64,000 nucleotides of DNA, taken from assembly GCA_020796225.1 (NCBI GenBank), contig CM036759.1:25963813-26027812 (forward strand). Reading direction: 5' to 3'. The notes beneath the pieces are model-generated. The model was not told the DNA's origin. It did no database searches and saw only the letters and a list, made by a program, of their open reading frames with translations. The DNA is from Arion vulgaris. Taxonomy: Eukaryota; Mollusca; Gastropoda; Stylommatophora; Arionidae. The translations under genes and the position numbers were made by a program. Within the stretch, counting starts at the first letter, position 1; every line of letters begins with the position of its first letter. Shown here piece by piece: positions 24,701 to 39,700 of the stretch.

Positions 24701-27700
24701 AATGTAATTCTGGGAGAAATGTTGACACTTGCAGTGATTCAGTCCATTGCCTGTGCACCAAACCAGCCTCCTATAGAGTCATTTCTAATACAACAGAACT
24801 TATTTGTAGCTTCCGCCTTCTGAACTTTTTTTGCCATCCCTGCTGCCTGTGTGTCTAGATGCAATACTTTACTTAACCACGCAACCTAACATCTGCTGTC
24901 CTCATTTTTGTGGCCTCTTTTCTTAATTTTGGTTCAAATAGGTCTCCTCAACAAAGTATATTTTCATTTGTTTGTACTGTTACTTATTATTTTATGTGTG
25001 TTTTTATTCAGCCTTATTAAGACCACCTGGTAGATACATTAACTTTTTCATTTCTCAGCCGAAGTAATTGATTTTTTTCATGGATGATGTTATTATGTTT
25101 GTTACTGATGGTGAACTACTTAAAGTTACTTGCTGCTCACAACGAGTTACAGTTCTTGACATTAGGACAAAGACATGTATATACATATGTGTCTTTGTCC
25201 TGAAACGCCAATTTATTACACATCACCGCATCCTGCCTTGGTTTTCTCCAGAGAGGATCCGATCCGTTCTGACCAGATCTGATTTGTAGGTTTCCGCACA
25301 TCGCAGTTTTTATATTATTATTATTTTATGACTGGATGTAGTATGTCTCTAACGTAACATCACTCTTATCACAACCAGCCTGATAGATTATTGATCTCTA
25401 GTCAGTTTTCCAGCCTGCTCCATTGTTGTGTTGACAGTTTCCTTAACTCTAACCATACGCAGTTATTTCCACAGTTGTACACAATTAATTCAAGGTAGGC
25501 CAAAAAAAAAAAAGGATTTAATTTTTAAAAAATAGTAACTACTCATTAATAATTAAATATATATATAACTTATTATATACTAATTTGAAGAAAACTTTTC
25601 AACCTATTGGAATAACAAGGTTAAAAAGAAGTAGAAGTAAAAATAGAAGTAAAACTAGAAAGGCTTGTGTAAGGGGAAACAACTCAAATGGCGCAGTGTA
25701 CAGCAAATGGCGGTCACGGTATGCGCTGTGGCGAAGTGTGCGGCGATTGGTGTGGAAAGAGTTAATGACCTGTTGCCATTTTTTTTCTTGAGTCTCCTTC
25801 TGCCTTGTATTCCAGTAACCATGCAACCCATTATTGCTCTCTTTAACCAGTGTGATCTTTAATGTTATAAAAAAATATATTCATTTTTGAGATTGTTCAC
25901 AATCCAATGTTTCTGTATGTTCAGATCTTCTAGGATGTCTATATTTTTCCTCTTCTTTGTCCAGCCTAGAGCATTCTAACAATTTTCTATACCACTTCCA
26001 CTTTGATATTTTTTCTTTACTGCTTGTACCCATAATTCATATCAATGTTGCCACAAGAAAATTACAAGGTAGATAGTAGTCATACTTTGTTTCTGCCAAG
26101 AATCAACATTGAGGGAAAAAAAAAAAAAAAAAGGCAAGACTACTTGTAGCAGTAAGAAAAAAGTATAACCTTTTATTCAAGTAAATTTTCTGTGTATTTG
26201 AAATTTTGAAGACTCATGCATGACATTATATACTTTTCCCATGCAGAATACATGACTGTAGAAGACAAGACATACTTTCTAGAGTACTTCAAGAAATTAT
26301 GCAGAATTGGCGTGTCTGAGAGAAAAAGTAAAGACGATACAGGAAAGGTATTTATATAATAGTACTGTGTATTGTCACTACAGGAAAGGTATTTATATAA
26401 TAGTACTGTGTATTGTCATTAGAGTAATTGTATTTATATAATAGTACTGTGTATTGTCACTGCAGTAAAGGTATTTATATAATAGTACTGTGTATTGTCA
26501 CTGCAGTAAAGGTATTTATATAATAGTACTGTGTATTGTCACTACAGGAAAGCTATTTATATAATAGTACTGTGTATTGTCACTTCAGTAAAGGTATTTA
26601 TATAATAGTACTGTGTATTGTCATTACAGTAAAGGTATTTATATAATAGTACTGTGTATTGTCACTACAGGAAAGGTATTTATATAATAGTACTGTGTAT
26701 TGTCACTACAGGAAAGGTATTTATATAATAGTACTGTGTATTGTCACTGCAGTAAAGGTATTTATATAATAGTACTGTGTATTGTCACTACAGGAAAGCT
26801 ATTTATATAATAGTACTGTGTATTGTCACTACAGGAAAGCTATTTATATAATAGTACTGTGTATTGTCACTTCAGTAAAGGTATTTATATAATAGTACTG
26901 TGTATTGTCATTACAGTAAAGGTATTTATATAATAGTACTGTGTATTGTCACTACAAGGATATTTATATAATAGTACTGTGTATTGTCACTTCAGTAAAG
27001 GTATTTATATAATAATACTGTGTATTGTCACTACAAGGATATTTATATAATAGTACTGTGTATTGTCACTTCAGTAAAGGTATTTATATAATAGTACTGT
27101 GTATTGTCATTACAGTAAAGGTATTTATATAATAGTACTGTGTATTGTCACTACAGGGAAGATATTTATTTAATAATACTGTGTATTGTCACTACAAGGA
27201 TATTTATATAATAGTACTGTGTATTGTCACTTCAGTAAAGGTATTTATATAATAGTACTGTGTATTGTCACTACAAGGATATTTATATAATAGTACTGTG
27301 TATTGTCACTTCAGTAAAGGTATTTATATAATAATACTGTGTATTGTCACTACAAGGATATTTATATAATAGTACTGTGTATTGTCACTTCAGTAAAGGT
27401 ATTTATATAATAGTACTGTGTATTGTCATTACAGTAAAGGTATTTATATAATAGTACTGTGTATTGTCACTACAGGGAAGATATTTATTTAATAGTACTG
27501 TGTATTGTCACTTCAGTAAAGGTATTTATATAATAATACTGTGTATTGTCACTACAAGGATATTTATATAATAGTACTGTGTATTGTCACTTCAGTAAAG
27601 GTATTTATATAATAATACTGTGTATTGTCACTACAAGGATATTTATATAATAGTACTGTGTATTGTCACTTCAGTAAAGGTATTTATATAATAGTACTGT

Positions 27701-30700
27701 GTATTGTCATTACAGTAAAGGTATTTATATAATAGTACTGTGTATTGTCACTACAGGGAAGATATTTATTTAATAGTACTGTGTATTGTCACTTCAGTAA
27801 AGGTATTTATATAATAATACTGTGTATTGTCACTACAAGGATATTTATATAATAGTACTGTGTATTGTCACTTCAGTAAAGGTATTTATATAATAATACT
27901 GTGTATTGTCACTACAGGGAAGATATTTATTTAATAGTACAGCGGAATAAATCATATTTAGGGCCGTTAGGAATTTATTGTCTGAGTCTATATGTTATGA
28001 TGTGCTGTGTAAGATGTGATTTCTTCACTTCTGTTATATCTTTGCTTGATAAAGACCTTTTGGTCGAAACATTGCTGTGTATCGTTATTGTATTTTGTAT
28101 TTTGTAAAACTACAGTACATTGTTTAGTGATATTTAATGTTGAAATGTTTAGCTAATTTTTGGGATGATTCTCACAAACTCTGCTAAGCTTTCATGCTTT
28201 TTTTCAGTTGCTGGAGGCTATGGATATGTTTGAGACAGTGACATATGTGGGTACGGAGACAAGACAGTATGCTGCTTACAACTTTCCAGTAAGTGTTAAT
28301 AGGTTTGTTAATGTATTACACCCATATATTATCCGGTTTACGAGTATCCAGCAATGCTGATCTTTTCATTACATGTCCAACAAAACAAGTACAGATTTTT
28401 TCTTTGTGACATTTTTGTTTGTTTGTGTGACAGCTTCTTTCTTTGTGTAAAGCTTTTGCTTTGTTTAAAAGCTTCTTTCTTTGTGTGACATTTTTGTTTG
28501 TGTGACAGCTTCTTTCTTTGTGTAAAAGCTTCTTTCTTTGTGTAAAAGCTTCTTTCTTTGTAACAGCTTCTTTTGTACATAGATTTAATCAGCATTTTCT
28601 CATGAAGGAACTAATGGTCAGAGATTGGTTTGAGATTTTTACCTTCAGACTGTCAGATTACATACAGCTATATCAGATAATTGACACTTATACTGGGACA
28701 CATACACAAATATGTAAGTATATGGATTTCTTATGGAATATATTTTGCTATTTTTTTTTGGTCATTTCAGGCAATGGTGTTGTTTGCGGAAGTGAAAAAT
28801 TTCCGAACAGAACTGTACTCTTGTTTTAGTTATTTGTGTAGAGATCCACACCTGGCAGTGAGAAAAACTATAGCTTTGGGCTTTCATGAGGTAAACACTT
28901 ATGAAAATTGTGCTTGCGTTGTATCATATTTACAGCAAGGCTGCAGTATCCACGTTTGTAGGATTATCATATAGCTTTTAGCAACCAGCAGTTTTTGGTA
29001 CCAGACAATACCTTCCCTCTTCGATCCAAACTTTACCAGAATGCAGTGATGCAGCTTTTGTTACCATGACAACTACCTGGTAGTGGAATAGGATCTTGGG
29101 TCAGTTCTGGTTTGCTGACCCTGACTTTTGTCATCTCATTTACTGCGTCCTAGATCCCCCAAAATATGTTCATTTCTTTTGATGCATTGAGAATAGCTAG
29201 TTGATAATATTGCAGATACAGACAATATATTTTAAGTGATTGAAAAGAAGGTAGAACTTAAACACTACATCCCACCTCATCACCAAATACCAAGTTTCTT
29301 CTTCTTTGCGTTCGTTCTTTAAGACCAATTTTAATCACTCTTTGTGATATGTTTGATCTTTGCCAAGAACGTGTATACGTTGCACATTGGTTTGGTAGGC
29401 CCCTACACTACAGACTGCTACAAAATCATATGCTATGAGTTTTCAATAAGTTCATTATTTTTTATGAACCTGTGATATAGTTTGTTTTGTTGATGGTTGA
29501 TTTAAAAAAAAATTAGAATAAAATTATATTGTCTCAGTAAAGTTACATGAAGTAAAGTTTGTTTAAAAAAATGTAAGTATTTTGGGCATATAAAGAGAAA
29601 GGTCATCACAGAAAGAGGCATCTCGACAAAGAGAAGACCACCACAGAGAAGATGAATTCATGATGTAACTGATGGTTTGAGCATGGCGGTTGCAAAGACA
29701 TCTGACCTATGAGAGAAAGAGAAATTCTGAAGAACTGTTAGAGTGGCAAAGTTCTGCTCAGGACAAGCTACTGCTCAGGACAAGCTACTGCTCAGGACAA
29801 GCTATTTGAGGATGAAAGTTGCATGAGTATAACCTTTTATGTTGTGCTTTACGTTTTTAAATTAGACTGATTTTGTAATAATTTTTGCCATATTAGTTTA
29901 TAGATTTTACTGCGTTTGTGAATTGATTTCTTAGCAAACAGAAGCTTTTGTTAAATATGAAAATTTATAATGTACTTGGTAATTGCTTCCTCATGCCAGA
30001 TTGCAAAACTACTAGACACCAAAGTTGGAATAATCTTTCCGGAGCTTAATTATCTTTTAAACAGTATAGATATTGAGGTAAGAGTTACACGAATGTCATG
30101 TGTCTCCACTAACAGTCTGCAATTATTACAAACAAAAACATGTTCTTTTTTTTAACAACAGCAAATTGTCGTTTCCGAATATTTTCTTTTATTCACTATA
30201 AATTATCCTTGCTTCTACTGTGTTTTTAAATAAGAAATATTACATCTCTGTGCTTGTTTCCTCAAATATTTTCTATGTTTATTCTGTTATAGTTTCTAAA
30301 TGTGTATTTAAAACCAAATTTTTTTTGGCATTAATAATAAACTCCTATTTCAGTAAATAACCTTGTAATATTTTTCAATTTTTTTGGTACAGATTTTGAA
30401 AGCCATAATTCCCAACTTTCAAGTCATTATGTCAGCACTGGCTGATTCAGGAGTGGACAGTTTTACAGAACACAGGGTAACATTTGATTTACCTCTAAAT
30501 AGTTTTTCATTGACATATAGAAGAAGCATTGAAAATAAACTATAGGTTTCATTACATGTATCCAGTACACAGAAGTGAACTGACTATAAACCAGAAGGGA
30601 ACTGAATAAACCAGAAATGAACTGAATAAACCAGAAATGAACTGAATAAACCAGAAATGAACTGAATAAACCAGAAATGAACTGAATAAACCAGAAATGA

Positions 30701-33700
30701 ACTGAATAAACCAGAAATGAACTGAATAAACCAGAAGTGAACTGACTAAACTAAAAGTGAACTGACTAAACTAAAAGTGAACCGACTAAACTAAAAGTGA
30801 ACTGACTAAACTAAAAGTGAACTGACTAAACTAAAAGTGAACTGACTAAACCAAAAGTGAACTGACTAAACTAAAAGTGAACTGACTAAACCAATCACTA
30901 TATATATTATTGCAACTGGCCGACACTTATACATTATTAAAAATGACTATTTTAAAGGAACGAGATGATGAGCCAATTAATGTGCAGAATTTAACTATTA
31001 GTCTCAAGACAGAATTGGAGAAAATTTTCTTTAGTATCAAATGATATTGTTGTAATTATCTCAAGTCTGTCATCAGAAAAAAGGAACAACGTTAAATAAT
31101 GTATTGTGAAAACGAACTGTTAACTTCACTTAAAAACATCTAATGGATCTAAAAAGTGTTTAATAGTGAATGAATGGTTTTATTGTATTAGATTTCCCAA
31201 TATGACTTGGTCCCTCTCAGCAGAAATGGCACACCACCTGCCAAGAGTGTTGCATGAAGCACAAACTCTGTGGCTGCAACAATAATCTTAGGGATCTATG
31301 ACAAAAATTCACATTTGAACTGAACAACATGGTGGTCTGGATTTCAATTTGTAAAACTAGGATTAATATATTAATTGCCGAATTGTATAACCTGCTGTGG
31401 CCAAAATAATTTCAGTTCCCTTTTAAAAAGTTCTATGTAACATTTAAATCAGTTTAGTTACTTTCTAGCATATTTTGATGAATAAAACTTCACTTTGATA
31501 GATAAATAACTGAGTATTCTATGTAGCCAATGTAGTTCAGTTCTGTAAAACTCTTGAGTAGTTTCTGGTAGTTTGTTTATTAATAAAGTCAGATTTATTT
31601 ACATTATTCTTATTTAAGCAAGATGGGAACACTTTATTAGATAGATCCCACAACAGATGAGATTATTGTGGTTACTAAAAAAATAATACCCGATTTAAAA
31701 ATTAAAAAAATATAGAGAAAACTAGAACAACTGGATGCAAATGGGAGATCCAAAAAGATTACACCCAATAGAAGTGGCAGTACTTTACAATTGGAATTCG
31801 TCGCTTTCAACTCAGGCGAAGTTTCATCTCTGAAACTGATTTTTGCGTGAAAATCCGTTTTCCAATTTCTTACAATGGCAGCAGCGTGCACATTGTAAAT
31901 TACTTTACACTGGCAGCCGTGTGCTCAATGTACTCGTAATTAGTATTCCTCGCCATACAGGCAGATTTTCTCCGACTTCAGAGGTACTCAAGTTATCGTC
32001 TTGAGTAAGACCAGGGACTCGAACAAATGCCGGACAGTAGGTTCGAACCCGAGCTATGAGGCGTCTCACAGCTAGCAGGCAGAGCTACTATCAACTACTC
32101 TAGGCAGTCCCCCACAATTGGAATTCAATGACAAGTCCAGTCAATTTATAGAGGCTCTTGTTTCTTCTTCTTTCTTCTCCCCCTCAAACCACATCTGTTT
32201 GTACCTTTTTCTTCCTCACTTTTCTTTATTTATCTGTACCTTTTTATCCTCTATCACCGTTATTTATTTGTACCTTTTTATCCTCTATTGCCTTTATTTA
32301 TTTGTACCTTTTTCTCCTCTATTGCCGTTATTTATTTGTACTTTTTTATCCTCTATCGCCTTTATTTATTTGTACCTTTTTTATCCTCTATTGCCTTTAT
32401 TTATTTGTACTTTTTTATCCTCTATCCCTTTATTTATTTGTACCTTTTTATCCTCTATTGCCTTTATTTATTTGTACCTTTTTTATCCTCTATCGTGTTT
32501 TATTTATTTGTACCTCTTTCTCCTCTATCGCCTTTATTTATTTGTACCTCTTTCTCCTCTATCGCCGTTATTTATTTGTACTTTTTATCCTCTATAATGC
32601 GTTATTTATTTGTACTTTTTTATCCTCTATCGTGTTTTATTTATTTGTACCTCTTTCTCCTCTATCGCCTTTATTTATTTGTACTTTTTTATCCTTTATC
32701 GCCGTTATTTATTTGTACATTTTTCTTCCATTATCTCTATTTTTTTCTATTTTGACAAAACTAGATTTTGTAATTCCTTTAAACGTGGGACACTTTTCCT
32801 TCAATTGTAAATAAATGTGTGTGTTCAGTTGAGTGCAATTACTTGCAATAAATATTTCAGTAATGAAAACCTTGTTTAATATTTGTAGGCATATATCGTA
32901 AAAGAAGTGATAACTAACTTTCTGGAAGCAGAAGGCCTTGTTTTCAGTTCTTCTTGCTGGCGAACCCAGGAGGCCATGATGATATCAATGCAGTCTCTGC
33001 ACAAACTGTGCAGTAATGAATTTATCTACAACAATGTGCTACCATTGGTCCTGGATAAACTCAGGACTGGCGTAAGTGCATTGTTTCTGTCTGTGAAGAT
33101 ATGATTACTATACATGTTGTTATAATTATTGATCCTGTAATATGATTATTTTATAGTTAGGTATTTGGTAGTGTGTTTTGTGATTTTTAGAGTGGTCGTG
33201 GCTGTTAGTGGCAGTGATTGTGTGGTTGTGGTAATTCGTGTGGTTGTTATGTTATGCGATCGACGTCATGGCACATTGGGCATTCCCATTCATGCTCTGT
33301 CCTCCGCTGCAGCAGCCATCCCAAAGTCCATTTGCTCATCTTACCCATGAGAAGTTGATTACTATATCTTCTCTCTCTACACGAAGACGACACTGTCTGG
33401 CATGTCCAAACTTAACGCCTAATTCTCGAACTCGTTCCAGTGTCTGAGACTTGCCCATGTCACACAATTGAGAGCGTACCGCATTTATGATATCAGCGCT
33501 GTCCGATATGTTGTGTGGCTGTGATTGTTTGTGTGGTCATAGAAGGATTTTGTCCACACTCATCTGTCATAGAGAGAGAGATATCTTTGGAAGGATTTAT
33601 GTGTTGACGATTCTATTGTAGCAACCATAATAGATTATGTGCTTTGTTATTATTGTATTAGAAAGTTGACTAAATATATATGTATGGTGAAACTATGCTT

Positions 33701-36700
33701 GTTGTTTCAGAGAGCACTACCAGTAAGAGTTGCAGCTGCAATGACAGTCACTATCTTGTGCAGATATCTGAAATACACAGCTCAAAGAGAAGAGGTTGTC
33801 CAGATACTTATAGATGGTAATGTTCTATCTATTGTTTTATTATGTCACTTTTCTTCCCCATGAACTGATCTTCTCCATACTGATAACATAATTTTATTTT
33901 CGATCAGTCTTCTTCTTATTTGATTCTCCATATTGTTAAACCACTCTTTGTGATTTGTATGTTATCTGGGCCTAAGAGCGATGTACGTTGTACCAGTTAT
34001 GCGCCTACATGTTGGCCAGCACATCCTATTTTTGGGACGCTTTTTATTTACTAGGGTAGCTTCCCTAGACCCCTAACTCAGTTGCAGTGTTACTTTTCTC
34101 CCCTTGCAAGCCTCAGCAACATACGGGCGAACATGGTCTGTCAGTAATTGTTATGCTAATGTGCAGTAATAATGTGCAACCTTGTGACAGTTAGGGGCAG
34201 TTACAAATATAGTTTTCTGTAATATGATCTATGCTGTATCAGATTGTGTATATAATCTCTTTTTTTGTGTTTCTCTAACAGAATTTCATCACAGCAAAAG
34301 TTGCTACAGACGCAGTCTGTTTATTGACTTGGCTCGTTGTTACCTGCAGGTCAACTCCAAACAATCATTCAAAGACCATATTTTTCACTATGTCCTGAGC
34401 TTCACATCAGATGAGGTGGCAACAGTCAGATTGAAAATGATAACCATTTTTCCAGACATGAAGAGTAGCCTTACTTTACCTCGAGACCAGAATCTCAACA
34501 CAACACTACACAGCGCCCTCCAACATCTTGTAGTATATGACAAGGATACGGATGTACAATATGCAGCTCATATGGTCAGTGATTATTTGAATTCTTTAAA
34601 ACATGACTGTGATCTTTGTCTGTGTATATTTCTTGTAATGAACCAAACAGGGTGCTATGGGGATCATGCACTAGCATTAGATTGATGCAACTTTCTACCC
34701 TACCAAAAGGATATAGAATGGAAAACTTCCACAATATTATTGCTACTCTTAAAAGCAGCTGATAGTAGATAAAGCAAGAGATGATAATGTACATATGGAT
34801 TCGTTTGTGCATTCTAAAGCCAAAGGATTGGCTTAATTGCACTAGGTTTCCCCATATGGCTCGGGACTCATCACAGAAATGGCACACTACCTGCCTTATA
34901 GGTAGTGCTGTTGGTAAAGTTATTGCCAAACAGAATGGAGTTCATTGTTATTAATCTTATCTTACAATATCAGTCCCTCTATTCTACGTAAACATCCATT
35001 AATGAAAGTGTGTAGTTTTCTGGTGGTTTCTTTTGTTGTCCTCCATGTTTCTGAGCCATACAACAGCACTGATTTCATATTTGATTAAAAGATTCAAATT
35101 GTGTAACAGAACACAGAAATTAATTAACTCTTTATATTTTTAAATGCTATTTTCTGTCAACAATTTTAAATACAATAATTGCAATGTTGTAGAGCAATGA
35201 GCAGTTTTTTTATGAGTGTTTATTTATGATTATTTTTTTATTTTTCATGTAGATGTTAAATGATTTAGACAGCACCAAAGAAGGACACAATAGAGGGGTA
35301 AGTAATATAAGTTTGTATTGATCAGTTGCTGTGGCATATTTCCATGACTGAGCTTTTCCAAATGGTGTTTTGACTGTAGTATGTGGTTGCTGTCCATGTA
35401 GTAGAGCAGCAGGTTGGGAAAAAAACAGCAGCTAAAGTAAATCCTGCGGTCAGAACTGTGGTTTTTCTGTGTCTTCAAATCTGTTTCCTGGACAAAGTTC
35501 ACTGCCTTTTTCTGATCATGGCACCAGCTACATAACTTTAACAGTTCTGCCCCCACAGGCCAGATCTGATGTCATTGATCATTGTAAGTTGGCCAGTCCT
35601 GCCTGCATGGACATTTTACAATGTTTTGAGTTAGTAAAGGTGCCCCATCAATCTGTTATGGTCAGTTCTTATGTGAAATATAGAGGTGAATTCGGTCAGA
35701 TCCGTCTTTACTTTACTTTTCCGATCCAGCAGTCATCTGAGCATTTGCCCTTCGACTTGAGGCCATGGCAGTGAATTTACAGGTCTGTCTGAGTTGTGGT
35801 GTGTTAGCATAGAGAGAGTTTTCAACATCTGGGTCTGGAGGTAGGTACTTGTGGCGTAGGTCACTGAGTGCAGGGCACTGGAAGAGATGGTGTGTGACAG
35901 TTTCTTCTGAATAGTCACACAGTTGACATTGTGGGGCAATCTTTGGTTGGATGCGGTGTAGGTGAGCATTCAGGGGCACATGTTGTGTCCTAAGGCGGAA
36001 AATAATGACTTGTTCTTGTCGTGTGAGGTCATTTATAGCATCTTTGGGATTTGGAGTGGTCATGTGTTTAAAGAGGGCTCTGCCAGTTTTGCTCATTGCC
36101 CACTCATTCATCCACTCCTCCTTCTTGTTACTTCTTATTATTTGTTTAGCAGTCTGCAGAGTTATTGGTCTGTCATGCTGTTGACTATTTGCCCCTGCCT
36201 TTGCAAGGATGTCTGCTCTTTCATTTCCTTGTATGTTGCTGTGTCCTGGTATCCACTGTAAGGTAAGCTTGACGGCAAAGGTGTTGATGAATGAACTGAT
36301 GGATAGAGCCAGGGACTGGCACGCTGGGCTCTCAGGGTTTGCATTTTCTAGTGACTGTAGCACTGACTTACCATCAGTAAAGATAACAGTGTGCTGAGTT
36401 TTTTTCGGGATGGAGCTGGAATATGTTTGTAAGATGGTGCACTGAAGCTTCAATGGCAATGGTCTCGGCCTCAAAATTAGAACAGTACTTTCCACATGCA
36501 TTTTGCAACTCGTCACACGATTTGTCTGGGTATTCTATTCGTGCACCGTATCCAGCATTAATAGTCCCCTTGAAGGCTGAGCCATCTGTATATACATGTA
36601 TCCACTCGTCTGGGAAAGATAGTATGGTGTCTTGGGCCACCATCCAGAGATCTACTGGGTCTGAGTTCTTCTTGGTGATGTCTTTGGTAAGTGTGGTGTT

Positions 36701-39700
36701 TATTTTTGGACAGGCGAGACTACAATTTGGAGGGACTTCTGTGTGTACAATTTGTGTCTCTTCTCTGTTCTCCGGCATGTGATATTTTTCTTGCAGGCCT
36801 AATGCCACATCTAGGATTGTTTTTGCTTCAGTCTGTGCTGTGGTCGCCAGTTGTCTACTAATTGTCTGTTAGGGTGGTTTCTACTAAGTCTTTTATATCT
36901 TTCCACTGTCTCTACTACTGCTGCCTCCCTACGCATTCGCAAGGGCTCGATGTTTGTATGGATTTCACATGCTGCTGTAGGGGCTGATCTCATACCTCCA
37001 GAGATGAAATGCACTGCCTGGCTCTGTACTTTGTCCAGAGCTTCCTTTGTTGTTTTACTACATGTTGCCTGCAGTGCTAGGTTGCAATCCATTACAGAGC
37101 GTACATAACCGATGTAGAGTTGCCTAAGTGTGTTTTTGTTTGCGTCCCATGAGGTACTTGCAAGTCGTTTTAGGAGATTTAGTCTCTTTTTTTGACTTTA
37201 ACTTCAGGTTTTGGACATGTTTGTTAAATGAGAGCTGCCTATCCATCGTTACCCCTAGGTATGTTGGGTTATCTTCTTTCTTTAAAATATTACCATCTAG
37301 TGTTAGTGTAATATTTTTCTTTGCCACCTTGTTACTCCTGGTGAAAATAGAGTAGGTTGTCTTGGTGTAGTTCACTTTCAATTTCCATGTTTCACAGTAT
37401 TTACTAAGCCTGTCAAGGTCTTCATTTAGCCGCCTTTCACTGAAGCCAGTGTGCTTGCTGGTGTGCCAAAGAACCAGGTCATCAGCATATAATGCTTTTT
37501 CTGTCAGTAGCTCTTTGGGCATGTCATTCAGAAACAGGAGGAAAAGTGTACAACTTAGTGGGAGCCCTGGGGTAGACCTTCTTCTTGCACCTGCTTGGAA
37601 GAGATGCCATTGTTGATCTTTGTCTGGATTGTGCGGTCTGTGAGGGATGTTTTCACCCAACGATACATCTTACCATGGATTCCTGTATCTAACATTTTAC
37701 CCAGCAATCCTTTTCGCCACACTCTGTCGTATGCTTGTTGCAAGTCAATGAATACAGCAGTAGTGTGTTTTCTCCCCTGGAACCCATTAATGATCATTTG
37801 GCTCAGTCTAAAAATCTGATCATCAGTTCTCTGTCCTGCTCTAAACCCTGCTTGGCTACTGTTCAGCATCTTGGTGGTTTCGAGCCACCAATATAACCTG
37901 TGATTAATCATTCTTTCAGCTAGTTTACCTAGGCATGAAGTGAAGGATATTGGCCTATAGCTTTTCACGTCTTCAGATGGTTTTCCTTTCTTCAAGATAG
38001 GTGTTATTGTTGCATTCTTCCATGTCTTGGGCAATGTACCCTCATTCCAAGTTTTATTAATTAGATCTAGGATCACTGCTTTACCAACATTACCAAGGTG
38101 GATGAGCATCTCATTATGTATTTTGTCTGGACCTGGTGACTTCCGAAGTTTTAGTTTCTTCATTGCTCTAGTGAGCTCAGTTTGTGTGAAGTCGTCCTCA
38201 AAGAGTGCAATATTGGTGCTGCAGGCATGTTCTTTTATCTTGAGCTCATGTATGCGGTCTTTGTCCTTCGTTGTATGTTTATCTGTTCTGTTAATGGAAG
38301 CAAAGTATTTGTTAAATATTTCTGCTTTCTTTTGATCTTCCACTATTGTTGCTTTATCTGTACTTATAGGCCTGGGGTTGTTTCGACGTTTTCTCCACAC
38401 AAATTGCTCAGTAATGACCATGCTTTAGCCCCATTTCTTCCTACGTCAAGATCTGCTACTGTTTTATGCCATTTTTCTCTTTTGGCCATATTGACGGTCC
38501 GTTTTACTTCCGCATTAGTTCTATTGTATAGGATTTTGTTTTCTAGTGTGGGCTTCTCTTCAAAATGTTTCCTCACTTGTTCTCTTTCTTGTACTATTTT
38601 GGCAATTGTTTCATTCCAGAATGGTTTATAGTTCTTTCTACATCCTCTAGGAATGCAGACGGAGGCTGCTTTCAGCAGGGCTTCTGTGATCACAGCGCAG
38701 TGGTGTTCAATTGTTGTATTACACTTTATTTCACCTAGAAGTTTATCTGTTGTTTCTTGATACTTTGTCCAATTGGCCTTTTTTGAAATTCCAGCGTGCT
38801 CTCTGTAGAAATCGTTTGGGAGATGGTGTCAGTATGGATGTTAGGATAGGTCTGTGGTCACTTCCTAGGCCGTCAAGCACTTCCAAAGTATGTCTTTGGA
38901 GGAGGTCAGATGAAAGAATGGTCAAATCTGGCCTACTTAACGTGTTGTGTACCCTGTGTAAGAGGGTTGGAGTTGATGTGTTGTCTTGAAGGACTAGTAG
39001 ATTGCTTGTGTTACACATTTCTTCAATCGCTTTCCCAGTCTGGTTATATTTTTGTAGCCCCACTGAGGGGAGTGTCCATTGAAATCTCCAGCAAGGATGA
39101 GTCCAGAATACACAGTGTCACTGAGATATGGAAAGCTGCAATTGGTACCAGGGGTTGTACACATTATAGACTGTGTATTTTTCCCGTCTTGCCAAATTGT
39201 TGCTCTCTGTATATCAGACGGTTGATGAGATGTGATGTTTGTCACATTTCCCTGGATATCATTTCTTATATAAGTGATGATTCCTCTGCAGTCATTACAT
39301 TTACAGGTGTAATGTGTGTATCCTGGAATATGTTGGTCTGTGTTCCGATGGAGGGTTTCCTGTAAGAGTGCTATGTGTATTTTCTTATGGTGTAGCAGGT
39401 GTGTTAATTCTAGTTTCTTTGTTGACAGACCACAGATATTTAATTGTAAAATGTTAAAAGAGAACAGATCTTTGTTTCCAGTTGCTAACTTTTCACCGGT
39501 AGCCTGGAGATTTACTACCAGCGCGGGCCTTGGTAACGGCGACACCGAGCTCGTATTTTTACATTTAGTTTTCTCTGCCATGTTTGCTGGGGAGCCTGTG
39601 GCTTTCCTTACCACCCAGGTCTGTGATCTGCCGACAGCTAGCTCCAACCCTCTGCTTACCAAGGGAATGTTAGTACTTCGTTCCTTCAGCAAAAGGGGCA

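Noticed and set aside
32118..32814. Membrane-protein-like frames rich in Leu, Tyr, Phe and Cys
   Set aside because: Pyrimidine-rich 34-bp repeats code for such peptides in every frame; no conserved topology or homology.
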